A DNA stretch of 64,000 bases, taken from positions 186,001 to 250,000 of the forward strand of contig NZ_CP030104.1 of the NCBI RefSeq assembly GCF_003269425.1. Reading direction: 5' to 3'. Origin of the DNA: Flagellimonas maritima (GTDB taxonomy: Bacteria; Bacteroidota; Bacteroidia; Flavobacteriales; Flavobacteriaceae). The notes beneath the pieces were generated by a model. The model did not search any database. It worked only from the letters and a program-made list of their open reading frames with translations, and was not told the DNA's origin. A program made the position numbers and the translations under genes. Shown here one piece after another: positions 50,863-59,573 of this stretch (the stretch's first letter is position 1; every line of letters begins with the position of its first letter).

Positions 50863-52602
50863 TCAATTCGATGGAACTTCATAAGAAATTGGTTCACTTT
50901 CTTCGTAACCGTAGCGTACCGTTTTGATTTCAATTTTGTAAATTTTTTCTCTTGAAAGTGGCTCATCATATATAAGCCATCTCTCCGTATCGTTTGTTCG
51001 GTAGGCTATGGTCGCTCCTTCTGTTTCACATTCCAGTAAAATACTGTCGTTCTTAAAAATTAGCTTTCCCTCTTTGGTTTTGGGTTGTTCACCGCCCGGC
51101 CACATGAGCTCGGCCTGTTCCATTTCTGGGACGTCTTTTAAATCCCCATAGGTATTCTGCCAGTACTCCAAAGCAATTTTCATTCGTTCTAACGTTTCGG
51201 AATAACTAGGACTTGAAGCCAGGTTATTCAATTCAAATGGATCATCGTTTAAATTATAGAGTTCTTCGCTTGGTTTTGGCCTTTTTAACCAATAGGACTG
51301 ATTTCTGTTTAAGGTACCCAATTTATCCATGCGCTTAATTTCTGTCATCAAAGGCATTTGGTTTAAGAAAGTGATTTCTTGTGAGTAGGGCACTTCTGGA
51401 GTGAAATTTTTTATGTATTTGTAATCCTTATCCCTTATCGCCCTTCTAATATCATATCTGTTGTCCATACGGTCTCTGGCTGCATATACATAGTCCCTTG
51501 GATTTTGTGCAAGCTCCGTGACCATAGACTTTCCCTGTACCCACTGCGGAACTTCGACACCCGCCAGTTCCAGCACGGTAGGGGCCAAATCAACAAAACT
51601 ATAAAGATTTTTGTCCCTTGAAGGTTGTTCCCTATTTTTTGGCAGGTACTTTTCTGGATAATGGATGATTAGCGGAACCTTTATGCCACTATCATAAATC
51701 CATCTTTTGCTTCTTGGTAGGCAATCCCCATGATCACTCATGAACATTACTATGGTATTCTCCAAAAGACCGTCTTCTTCCAAATCCTTTAAGACCTCTC
51801 CTATTTGAACATCCATTCTGCTCACATTATCATACAGTCGTGCTATGTGACTGCGACTGGTTCGTGTATCCGGTAAAAATGGCGGAACGACTACCGCTTC
51901 AGGAGCAACACTGTTTTCCTCATCAAAGGCAGGTCTTTTTCGGACGTCGGGAGCCAAATTCGGTCTTTTGATGTTGAACTCATCAAAAAAACGATTCTTG
52001 GTGCTATCTGGCCAAATATTGATTTCGTGGGTGATTTCAAAAGTGTAATAAATAAAAAATGGGCGTTCTTTATCCGCTTCAGGTCTGTTTCGCCATGATG
52101 GATATGCAGATACTTCGTCCCAAATAGTGAAGGGCTCTCCAAACTGATAGTCCAACTTTTTATAGGAAGCGGTCCAATATCCGTTTTTTCTAAGGATTTC
52201 AGGAAACGCCTTGACCTCTGGTGGTGGTACGGCATTGTACTTTGGAAACCCGGGTATATCGATTACCCCGGATTTTTGTCGCATATGTTGCGTTCCAATA
52301 CTTGTGGGATACATCCCTGTTATCATTGAAGAGCGACTGGGAGCACAGACACCTGAAACCGTAAAGGCGTTTTCATATACAATCCCATTTGATGCCAATT
52401 GGTCTATATTGGGTGTATGCGCCAAACTGTCTCCGTAGGCAGCAAATCTTGGACTAAGGTCTTCCGCCACCAACCAGATGATATTGGGTCGATTTTCCAC
52501 TAAAACCGTATTTTCCCTGATTTCCTTCTTTTTGGAATTACATGCCAGAACTGCCAGTGTGAAGACGGCGATTATTGGTATGTACAAATGTTTAAACTTC
52601 AT
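50863..52602 (-). CDS. Type I sulfatase (heparan-sulfatase-like) with extra C-terminal domain
   Basis: This 579-aa lipoprotein (LAVLACNSKK) has the S1 motifs RPNIIWLVAEDLSPRFAAYG, the formylglycine site SGVCAPSRSSMITG (Cys86), PFFIYYTFEITHEINIWPD and MFMSDHGDCLPRSKR. The N-terminal VAEDLSP pattern resembles S1 subfamilies containing N-sulfoglucosamine sulfohydrolase relatives. After the usual C-terminal ELYNLNDDPFELNNLA, about 100 extra residues include EGATIAYRTNDTERWLIYDE and a Ser/Tyr-rich end. This is similar to the CHB_HEX_C-type Fn3-like domain and may help bind the glycan. It is translationally close to the GH gene upstream (8-bp gap). Confidence 0.9.
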   Translation of the reverse strand: MKFKHLYIPIIAVFTLAVLACNSKKKEIRENTVLVENRPNIIWLVAEDLSPRFAAYGDSLAHTPNIDQLASNGIVYENAFTVSGVCAPSRSSMITGMYPTSIGTQHMRQKSGVIDIPGFPKYNAVPPPEVKAFPEILRKNGYWTASYKKLDYQFGEPFTIWDEVSAYPSWRNRPEADKERPFFIYYTFEITHEINIWPDSTKNRFFDEFNIKRPNLAPDVRKRPAFDEENSVAPEAVVVPPFLPDTRTSRSHIARLYDNVSRMDVQIGEVLKDLEEDGLLENTIVMFMSDHGDCLPRSKRWIYDSGIKVPLIIHYPEKYLPKNREQPSRDKNLYSFVDLAPTVLELAGVEVPQWVQGKSMVTELAQNPRDYVYAARDRMDNRYDIRRAIRDKDYKYIKNFTPEVPYSQEITFLNQMPLMTEIKRMDKLGTLNRNQSYWLKRPKPSEELYNLNDDPFELNNLASSPSYSETLERMKIALEYWQNTYGDLKDVPEMEQAELMWPGGEQPKTKEGKLIFKNDSILLECETEGATIAYRTNDTERWLIYDEPLSREKIYKIEIKTVRYGYEESEPISYEVPSN

Positions 52603-52610
52603 TGGGTCGA

Positions 52611-54200
52611 CTATTGAAATTTGATTATAGCTATGGAATGCGGGGGCAATTTGATGGTATCCACAACATCTACCTCGTCTACTAAAATATTCTCAAAACC
52701 TATCACAGGATTGGAAGGGTCTGAAGCATAGGTACTCATCTTGCCCTTGAAATTGGGAATAGTAGAAAAATCAACTTTTTGATCCGTAAAATCATAGTTT
52801 ACGACGATTGCGGTATTTCCGTTTTTATTCCTGAACATATATCCCTTCAAATTTTTTGCCTGTTCTCCCCTATCATCGGTCAAAGTAGAAGCTATATCAA
52901 AATTTAAAACTGCACCCTCTACTTTGTCTTTCATTGCATCACCGAACAGTTTTGTTATCATCCCACCTGCGGATAGCGTATAAGGTATTGATTTAACGTT
53001 TTGGGATTTTAGGTGTTGGTAATTAAGTGAATCGGTATGCACCATACCAAAAAGAGTTCCAGTTAAGTTATGCATGCTGGATAATTCAACATCACTTTCC
53101 AGAAATTTAAAAAGGTATTTGGACAAAATCAACGTCTGGGTCCAACTATGAAGTATAACGGAATTATCGTCCCTTATATTGAATTCGGTGACCCACAGAT
53201 TCATATCATCAGGAACATAAAAATCATCTAATTTTTTTAAATTTTTTGAAGCTGTAGTGAACATATTACTATATGCCTGCTTGTCCTTTAGAAGTTCCAA
53301 TTCCCATTGTTGCCGTTCACCAATTGCTTCGGGACCTGTTCTTGTTGCAGTTTGGGATTCACCCAGCCCTTCTTTGCCAGGGGCTATTTTTTTTCGTTCC
53401 AATCGTCCGTCCAAACCAGAAGGTGAATACAAATGTATTACGATGGCATCAGCATTAGTGCACTTTTCCAAGACCCTCTTGTTCCAATCCACTTGTCTAG
53501 GGTGTCTTGTTATATAGCTTCCAACTACTGCAAAAGATGCATTGGGAAACTCTTTTCTTAGTTTAGCTATCCAAACCTGACAGGTTTCCCCATAGGATTC
53601 AGGGGTGGGGAATCTTAAGAGCGGAAACGGAATATTGAAATAAAGTTCATTGCCCATTTCAATATATTTTATGGGAATCCCCAAAGATTCAGCTTTTTTC
53701 AAATTTCTGATACTATGCTGCAAATCTTTGCTCAACATGTTCAACATAAAGACTGGAACTATACCTGTTTGTTGGTACATTTTTGCCAGACTTTCAATAG
53801 TATATCGGTCGGGGCTCGCCCTATGGTCGTTCTCCACCACCCATTTTATCATTAGACTATCGGGTACGTCCCTATCAACGGCACCTATATCCCAATCCCA
53901 ATAATTTCCGATGGTGCCACCAGGATAGCGCAATGTTTTTATTTGTGTTTTCTTGGTGACTTCGACCAAATCTTTGGTGCTCCAGGGGTCATTGAAACTG
54001 ATAAGATTGGCATTCGCACCAATTAAATTTTCTTGAACAGGTTTCCATTCACCGATTGTGGCATTACTTATTTTTTCTTGCGATGTTTTGGATTTACAGC
54101 AGCATAGTAATATAAAAACACTACAAACAAAAAAAATCTTCAAGCTGTTCTGAATTCTTGTTTTCCAGAATACATGTAAAATTCTTTTTTTAATCATCAT
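52611..54200 (-). CDS. Unassigned clan GH-A-like glycoside hydrolase (lipoprotein)
   Basis: This 529-aa protein has a lipoprotein signal (FILLCCCKSK). Its TIM-barrel appearance includes LRYPGGTIGNYWDWD (90-104), the acid/base candidate YIEMGNELYFN (Glu185), the histidine-containing VIHLYSP and the nucleophile candidate NLWVTEFNIRD (Glu339). The Asn-Glu and later Glu arrangement is that of retaining clan GH-A enzymes (GH39/GH51/GH79-like). A C-terminal beta domain with IVVNYDFTDQKVDFS follows. No exact CAZy family could be recalled. Its place in a sulfatase operon suggests an exo- or endo-hydrolase of the sulfated backbone. The start overlaps the upstream ARH gene by 11 bp. Confidence 0.72.
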   Translation of the reverse strand: MMIKKRILHVFWKTRIQNSLKIFFVCSVFILLCCCKSKTSQEKISNATIGEWKPVQENLIGANANLISFNDPWSTKDLVEVTKKTQIKTLRYPGGTIGNYWDWDIGAVDRDVPDSLMIKWVVENDHRASPDRYTIESLAKMYQQTGIVPVFMLNMLSKDLQHSIRNLKKAESLGIPIKYIEMGNELYFNIPFPLLRFPTPESYGETCQVWIAKLRKEFPNASFAVVGSYITRHPRQVDWNKRVLEKCTNADAIVIHLYSPSGLDGRLERKKIAPGKEGLGESQTATRTGPEAIGERQQWELELLKDKQAYSNMFTTASKNLKKLDDFYVPDDMNLWVTEFNIRDDNSVILHSWTQTLILSKYLFKFLESDVELSSMHNLTGTLFGMVHTDSLNYQHLKSQNVKSIPYTLSAGGMITKLFGDAMKDKVEGAVLNFDIASTLTDDRGEQAKNLKGYMFRNKNGNTAIVVNYDFTDQKVDFSTIPNFKGKMSTYASDPSNPVIGFENILVDEVDVVDTIKLPPHSIAIIKFQ

Positions 54201-56124
54201 GCAAATCTTTTATGTTAAACAGCAATTCCGTATCCCATTGCGATTGGTGGGGATGTTTTTCTTTATGTTCTTTTAGTCCAATATTCACCAAAAAATCATC
54301 ATTAATAAAGTCGAATCGCAGCAGCAATCCATTTACACCCTTGTTGAGCTGAAGTTCTATAGCTTCTGTTCCCGGCCATCTTCTCTTTGGAGTAGCTGTT
54401 TCATGAAGTTTTTTATCATTGAGCCAGAGACTACAATAATTGCTATGACCAAGACTTAACCATTTTTTTATACTTTCCGTAGAATCGATTTCGGTATACA
54501 AATAGAGTGTTCGCTCTCCTTTTCCATAGAAATAATCCCCTAAATCTATTTCCATGGACTTGGGAAAGATAAGTTGGCTGCCGTAGGGTACATTTTTAAA
54601 ATCGGGCAATTCTAGGAGTGCATCGATTTTCTTTTGATCAATAAATTCGGTGGAAGGCCGCCCTGCATCATGGTTCATATAAATGACAGATGGCAATGAG
54701 CTCATTCCATGATCGGGATATTTTTTATCCATCGGTATCAAGCTTGAATCATCTTCGATAAAAGGCCCGAGCAGTAGCCATTTGCCATAATTGGGCATAC
54801 CCTTTCTAAAAATCTTTTTTTCTGTTCCTGAATCAACTTCCAACCGATAAGTAAGGCTTGGTTTGGTCGGAAAAGCATCGATTTCACAAACAAGCTGTAA
54901 ATCTTTAACGACTTTTTGACGGGCAGGTACGGTCATTTCATCAGTAAAATTTCCAAAAAAATCAGAAGTGAGATTGATTTTAAGTTGAAGTGCCGAATCC
55001 TTTAGGTTTTCAATCGTAAGTAATACTACCCCCGTTTTATTCGATGTTAGACAAGGATATTCCTTTAGACTAACATGAAGTGCATATTCCCTCAAGGGAA
55101 TTTTAGGTGTTGATTTGCCCGTAGGAAGGCCCGTAATCCCAAAATCTGGATTCAGGTCAAGAAAAGGTTTGGCTGCTGTACAGGTAAATTCCGTGAGTTC
55201 GGTAATCGTATTTGGGCAACTGATTCCTGTTATTTCGGGACTCACTAAAATTTCGTCCCCTACTCGCTTTTTCCAAATTTCGGGCAGAGCTTTAAATCCC
55301 ATAACGATGCCCAATAAAGCGCCTGCGGTAGCAATGATGCAATCACTATCGTGCCCATAGTGCAAGGCCGAGTTCAAGTTATCTATTTTTCCCTCGGAAT
55401 TTAACAAGGAAAGAATGGTAAATCCAATATTCATAGGGGCCGATGTAAAATCGGCATCACCGTATAAGCTTTTTATTTTTTTTGATGCTACATCCTCACC
55501 ATATTCGCGGTTCCAAAAAATGATGGCACGAATCAAATTTGCACAAAGACCCTGTTTGGGTATAAACTTCAATGCTTTGGTCAGAATTCTGAACATATCG
55601 TCCTCTGTGAAAGCAATGGCTGCAGATGCTGCCAGGTATTGTTCTGCCTCGACCGAAAATCCTTCGTGATCAAGTGTCGAATCCATCTTTGCATAAAATA
55701 CGGCCTTTTCAGGGTTCCCAGCACATAACATACCCCAAATCTCACTGCGGATGGGCGACCCCATACTTTGTTTCCAGTAATTGTTGTTGTGGGAACCGGA
55801 ATCGGGGTTATCCAGACCAAGGCGTATATTTCTCGTTGCTATACCATATTCGTTCCATGGAAAAGCAACGTGATTTATCCAATGCTCCTTAAAATCGCTT
55901 TCCCTTACCTGTGAGCCTTTTTGAAGAACCATGTCTAACCATAATAATTGTAGGTCCAGATCGTCGTTGGCAAAATTATTTTCAAAAAGGGAATCGTTCA
56001 ATGCAATTGTATTAAATCGTTTATACCCTTCAATTGGGGCGCCAAGGATACCGCCCGCACACTTACCTACCCAACCACCACGTACTTTATCGATATAGTT
56101 GGCGTATTGTAAAGTTTTTTTCAT
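54190..56124 (-). CDS. ADP-ribosylglycohydrolase-family protein with C-terminal beta domains
   Basis: This 644-aa protein has an N-terminal ARH/DraG-like helical domain (about 1-310) with the metal motifs NDDLDLQL (D54, D55, D57) and GHDSDCIIATAGALLG (257-272). The remaining 330 residues are beta-rich: an Ig-like module (about 340-430) and a galactose-binding-like module near the end (LWLNDKKLHETATPKRRWPG). There is no signal peptide, so the protein looks cytoplasmic, odd for a partner of outer-membrane enzymes. ARH-family proteins in polysaccharide loci have no defined substrate; a glycosidase activity on an N- or O-linked residue is possible. It is the first gene of the operon running to 49287, divergent from the susC gene. 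Confidence 0.8.
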   Translation of the reverse strand: MKKTLQYANYIDKVRGGWVGKCAGGILGAPIEGYKRFNTIALNDSLFENNFANDDLDLQLLWLDMVLQKGSQVRESDFKEHWINHVAFPWNEYGIATRNIRLGLDNPDSGSHNNNYWKQSMGSPIRSEIWGMLCAGNPEKAVFYAKMDSTLDHEGFSVEAEQYLAASAAIAFTEDDMFRILTKALKFIPKQGLCANLIRAIIFWNREYGEDVASKKIKSLYGDADFTSAPMNIGFTILSLLNSEGKIDNLNSALHYGHDSDCIIATAGALLGIVMGFKALPEIWKKRVGDEILVSPEITGISCPNTITELTEFTCTAAKPFLDLNPDFGITGLPTGKSTPKIPLREYALHVSLKEYPCLTSNKTGVVLLTIENLKDSALQLKINLTSDFFGNFTDEMTVPARQKVVKDLQLVCEIDAFPTKPSLTYRLEVDSGTEKKIFRKGMPNYGKWLLLGPFIEDDSSLIPMDKKYPDHGMSSLPSVIYMNHDAGRPSTEFIDQKKIDALLELPDFKNVPYGSQLIFPKSMEIDLGDYFYGKGERTLYLYTEIDSTESIKKWLSLGHSNYCSLWLNDKKLHETATPKRRWPGTEAIELQLNKGVNGLLLRFDFINDDFLVNIGLKEHKEKHPHQSQWDTELLFNIKDLHDD

Positions 56125-56479
56125 TTAAATCGTTAGTTGTTTGATTTTATTTTTTGACTTTACAATAACATGTATACTTTCATTCTTTTCCTTCGGATTT
56201 GAAACTCCTTAGTATATAAATCAATCGAACGGGCTAAAAAAGCCTTTAGGATTTATCCGTTTCCAAACATTTGATAAGGTCGCGTCAGCACTCGATTGTC
56301 TTAAAAATATTCTCGAATTGTTTCTTCTATTTTATGTGAATTTGGAAATTAAAAGGGATAAAGTTTCTATTAATTCAATTTTAGCTTTGTTAAATTGACG
56401 ATTCTATAATTTAATGAATCATCATTACGAACCAACAAGCTGAAAATAGCAAAAACTAACTTCAAAAAACTAAGCTACT
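56125..56479. other. Divergent promoter region of the SusCD and sulfatase operons
   Basis: The 355 bp separate the divergent ARH and SusC genes and should hold both promoters and the operator. A TAGCTTTG -7 element for susC lies at 56382. A short hairpin, GGGCT/AGCCT, at about 56230 may be a regulatory site. No coding frame was supported. Confidence 0.6.
56382..56389 (+). promoter_or_regulatory. Bacteroidota -7 promoter element (TAGCTTTG) for susC
   Basis: This exact TAnnTTTG match predicts a start about 85 nt upstream of the susC ATG. The region 19-23 bp upstream (AAAGTTTCT) is only a weak -33 match. Confidence 0.45.
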
Positions 56480-59400
56480 ATGATGAAAATGTTGTTGAAA
56501 AAAGAAACAATAGCTTTCTGTATGTTGTTTTATGGAATGGGTGCATTCATTTATTCCCAACAAATTACAGGAACGATAACGGACCCTGGAGGTGTTCCGT
56601 TATCTGGTGCCACCATTATTGAAAAAGGAACAACAAATGGTGTACAAGCCGACTTTGATGGAAACTATACCATTATTCCTAGCAATGATAACGCTACATT
56701 GGTCTTCTCCTACATTGGGTTTTCCAGTAAAGAAGAAAATATAGGCGGTAGGACAACTATAAATGTTACGCTACAAGAAGATGTCTCAAAACTGGACGAA
56801 GTAGTGGTCATAGGATATGGTACCCAGCGACGACAGAACGTTTCCGCTGCCATTAGTACAGTTTCTGCGGAAGCGATCGAAGGGCGACCTGTTGCAGACT
56901 TTACCAATGCCATACAAGGACAGGTTGCCGGTCTACAGATAACCAATAGCTCGGGGCGACCTGGGGCAGGCACGCAAGTACAGATAAGGGGTACGGGATC
57001 CATTACGGGCAATAGCAATCCGCTTTATGTTATTGATGGATCAATAATAAGCACTTCTGGCGGAGGCTCTGGAGATCCTCTGGCTACAATAAATCCTTCT
57101 GACATAGAATCTATAAATGTTTTAAAAGATGCTTCCGCTGCTGCCATATATGGGGCAAGAGCAGCAAATGGAGTCATTATTATTACTACCAAAAGAGGTT
57201 CTTCAGGAAGGGCTAAGATTTCACTGAATACTTTTGCAGGGTTTCAACAAGCCACCAATACTTTGGATTTATTGGATGCACAGGGATACCAACAAGTATA
57301 CAACCAAGTGTTGGATAATGCTGAGCAGAACCGTATCCCAAATCTTGACGGGACTACGTTCAATACAAGCACCGATTGGCAAGATGCTGTTTTACAAACA
57401 GCGACTATCCAAAACTATGAGATAAACGCAACGGGCGGAGGTGAAAACACGCGTTATTTTACTTCTCTGGGACATTATAGTGAGGACGGAATTATTATCG
57501 GAACGGGATTAAAGCGTACAACCCTTCGATTGAACACAGATACTAAACTCGGTAAGTTCAAAATTGGTAATTCCATGACCTATTCCCGTTCTGAGTTTGA
57601 TCGAGAGTATTCGGCAAATGGAAGAAACGTTCTGGCTTGGTCACTTTTAAACGCTCCTACCGTTGATATTTTTAACCCAAATACCATAGGTGGTTTTGGA
57701 GGACCTACCGACGATGATGGAGGAAGACAAATTTTGAACCCAGTTGCCGCGCAGAATTTAGTGGAGAACGAAGGTACTATCAACCGTTTTTTAGGGAACG
57801 TTTATGCTGAATATGAAATTATTAAAGGATTAAGCTTCAGAACACGTTTATCGGCGGATATTATTAATTTCCAGAATCGATTTTTTGCACCTTATTACCA
57901 GCAGGTTCCAGATGGCATACCTGGAGACATTATCGGGCTATCCGACGGTGCAGAGGTGGATGAAACACGCGGGGAGAGCATTTCCATCCTATTGGAAAAT
58001 ATTCTTACCTATAAAACTTCCCTTGGTAAAAACAACTTTGATTTTCTATTGGGATACAACATCCAAGATGATGAGGAATCAAGAATACAGGCAAGAAATG
58101 TAGGCGGCTTTATAAGTCCAGGATTTCCCGTATTAAGTGCCTCTACGGTCGCTACGGCTCCTGCAACGGGTCGCAAAATAGAACAGCGAACCTTATCTTA
58201 TATAGGAAGGGTCGTATACGATTACGACAATACATTTTTGAGCACTTTTAACTTTAGAAGAGATGGCTCCTCTATTTTTACAGAGGACAATTACTGGGAT
58301 AACTTTTTTTCCGGTTCAGTAGGTTTGGTCATTAGTAATCTAGGCTCTTTAAAAAATAGTACTGTTTTGGACAACCTAAAAATCAGGGCTAGTTACGGCT
58401 TTCTTGGCAATGATAGAATTAATGCAAATGCTGCCAATTCAGTACTTAATTCCGGTATACGATATATTCTTGGTGGCAATCAGGAGGAGTTGATCGGTGT
58501 TGCACCTACGGGAAGATTCGCAAACCCGAACTTACAATGGGAAAAGCAGAAACAATTGAATGTTGGGCTCGACTTGGGCTTGTTCAACAAGTTTAGCTTT
58601 ACCGCAGATTACTTTGTAAAAACATCCGAAGACCTGTTATTGGAATTCCCTTTACCTTCAGTAACAGGATTCAACAATGTTTTTATTAATGCCGGTGAGG
58701 TAGAGAACAAAGGTTTGGAACTATCCGCCAACTTTAATGATAAAAAAGGAGATTTTACATACGGAATCGGTTTTAATGTAACCTTTTTAGAAAATGAGGT
58801 CACACAACTTGCCAATGGTGTTGAATTCATTAACCAGAATAGCAGTGGACTATTTGGAAACATTCCTAGGACCCGAGTACAGGTTGGGGAATCATTGTTC
58901 AATTTCTTCGGTTATCAAGCAGATGGAATCTATCAGTCGCAGGAAGAAATTGACGCGGGCCCAACACCACTAGCAAATACACAACCTGGAGATATACGCT
59001 TTGCCGATGTTAGTGGACCGGATGGTGTTCCAGATGGAGAAATTACCGAAGATGACCGTACCATAATAGGAGATGCTACACAAGATGTTCAATATGGCAT
59101 TACGTTGAACTTGGGCTACAAAGGTTTTGATCTATCCGCTCAATTTCAGGGAGTTGCCGGTAACGATATTTTTAGCGATACCAAATTCTACACCGAAGGC
59201 TATTTTTTGAACGGTAACCTATCCACTAGGGTTTTGGATGCATGGACACCCGAAAATCCAAGTACTACCCAGCCTAGGGCCATACCAAATGGCCTATCCA
59301 ACAACAATATTGCTTCATCTTATTTTGTTGAAGATGGATCATATTTTAGATTGAAAAATCTTCAGATCGGCTATAGTTTTCCACAACAGATACTAGACCA

Positions 59401-59563
59401 ATTGGGAGGACTTTCCAATGCTAGATTCTATCTGGCAGGTCAAAACGTATTCACCATAACCGATTATAGTGGTTTTGACCCAGAGCAGGCATTAAATGGA
59501 TTTGATCCTGTATCCTATCCCCAATCACGACGTCTCACTTTAGGAGTTCAACTAGGTTTTTAA
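56480..59563 (+). CDS. susC: SusC/RagA-type TonB-linked outer-membrane transporter
   Basis: This 1027-aa protein has a signal peptide, a carboxypeptidase-D-like regulatory domain (QQITGTITDPGGVPLSGATI, about 27-100), a TonB-box/plug with DEVVVIGYGTQRRQNVSAAI, NPLYVIDGSIISTSGGG and ASAAAIYGARAANGVIIITT, and a barrel ending RRLTLGVQLGF. The plug pattern (LDEVVVIGYG, IRGTGS, DASAAAIYGARAANGVI) is diagnostic of the SusC subfamily. It imports oligosaccharides in a pedal-bin complex with the SusD protein encoded 10 bp downstream. The cognate glycan is inferred to be the same sulfated mannose-rich substrate as for the nearby enzymes. Confidence 0.95.
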   Translation: MMKMLLKKETIAFCMLFYGMGAFIYSQQITGTITDPGGVPLSGATIIEKGTTNGVQADFDGNYTIIPSNDNATLVFSYIGFSSKEENIGGRTTINVTLQEDVSKLDEVVVIGYGTQRRQNVSAAISTVSAEAIEGRPVADFTNAIQGQVAGLQITNSSGRPGAGTQVQIRGTGSITGNSNPLYVIDGSIISTSGGGSGDPLATINPSDIESINVLKDASAAAIYGARAANGVIIITTKRGSSGRAKISLNTFAGFQQATNTLDLLDAQGYQQVYNQVLDNAEQNRIPNLDGTTFNTSTDWQDAVLQTATIQNYEINATGGGENTRYFTSLGHYSEDGIIIGTGLKRTTLRLNTDTKLGKFKIGNSMTYSRSEFDREYSANGRNVLAWSLLNAPTVDIFNPNTIGGFGGPTDDDGGRQILNPVAAQNLVENEGTINRFLGNVYAEYEIIKGLSFRTRLSADIINFQNRFFAPYYQQVPDGIPGDIIGLSDGAEVDETRGESISILLENILTYKTSLGKNNFDFLLGYNIQDDEESRIQARNVGGFISPGFPVLSASTVATAPATGRKIEQRTLSYIGRVVYDYDNTFLSTFNFRRDGSSIFTEDNYWDNFFSGSVGLVISNLGSLKNSTVLDNLKIRASYGFLGNDRINANAANSVLNSGIRYILGGNQEELIGVAPTGRFANPNLQWEKQKQLNVGLDLGLFNKFSFTADYFVKTSEDLLLEFPLPSVTGFNNVFINAGEVENKGLELSANFNDKKGDFTYGIGFNVTFLENEVTQLANGVEFINQNSSGLFGNIPRTRVQVGESLFNFFGYQADGIYQSQEEIDAGPTPLANTQPGDIRFADVSGPDGVPDGEITEDDRTIIGDATQDVQYGITLNLGYKGFDLSAQFQGVAGNDIFSDTKFYTEGYFLNGNLSTRVLDAWTPENPSTTQPRAIPNGLSNNNIASSYFVEDGSYFRLKNLQIGYSFPQQILDQLGGLSNARFYLAGQNVFTITDYSGFDPEQALNGFDPVSYPQSRRLTLGVQLGF

Positions 59564-59573
59564 TAAGGTAACA

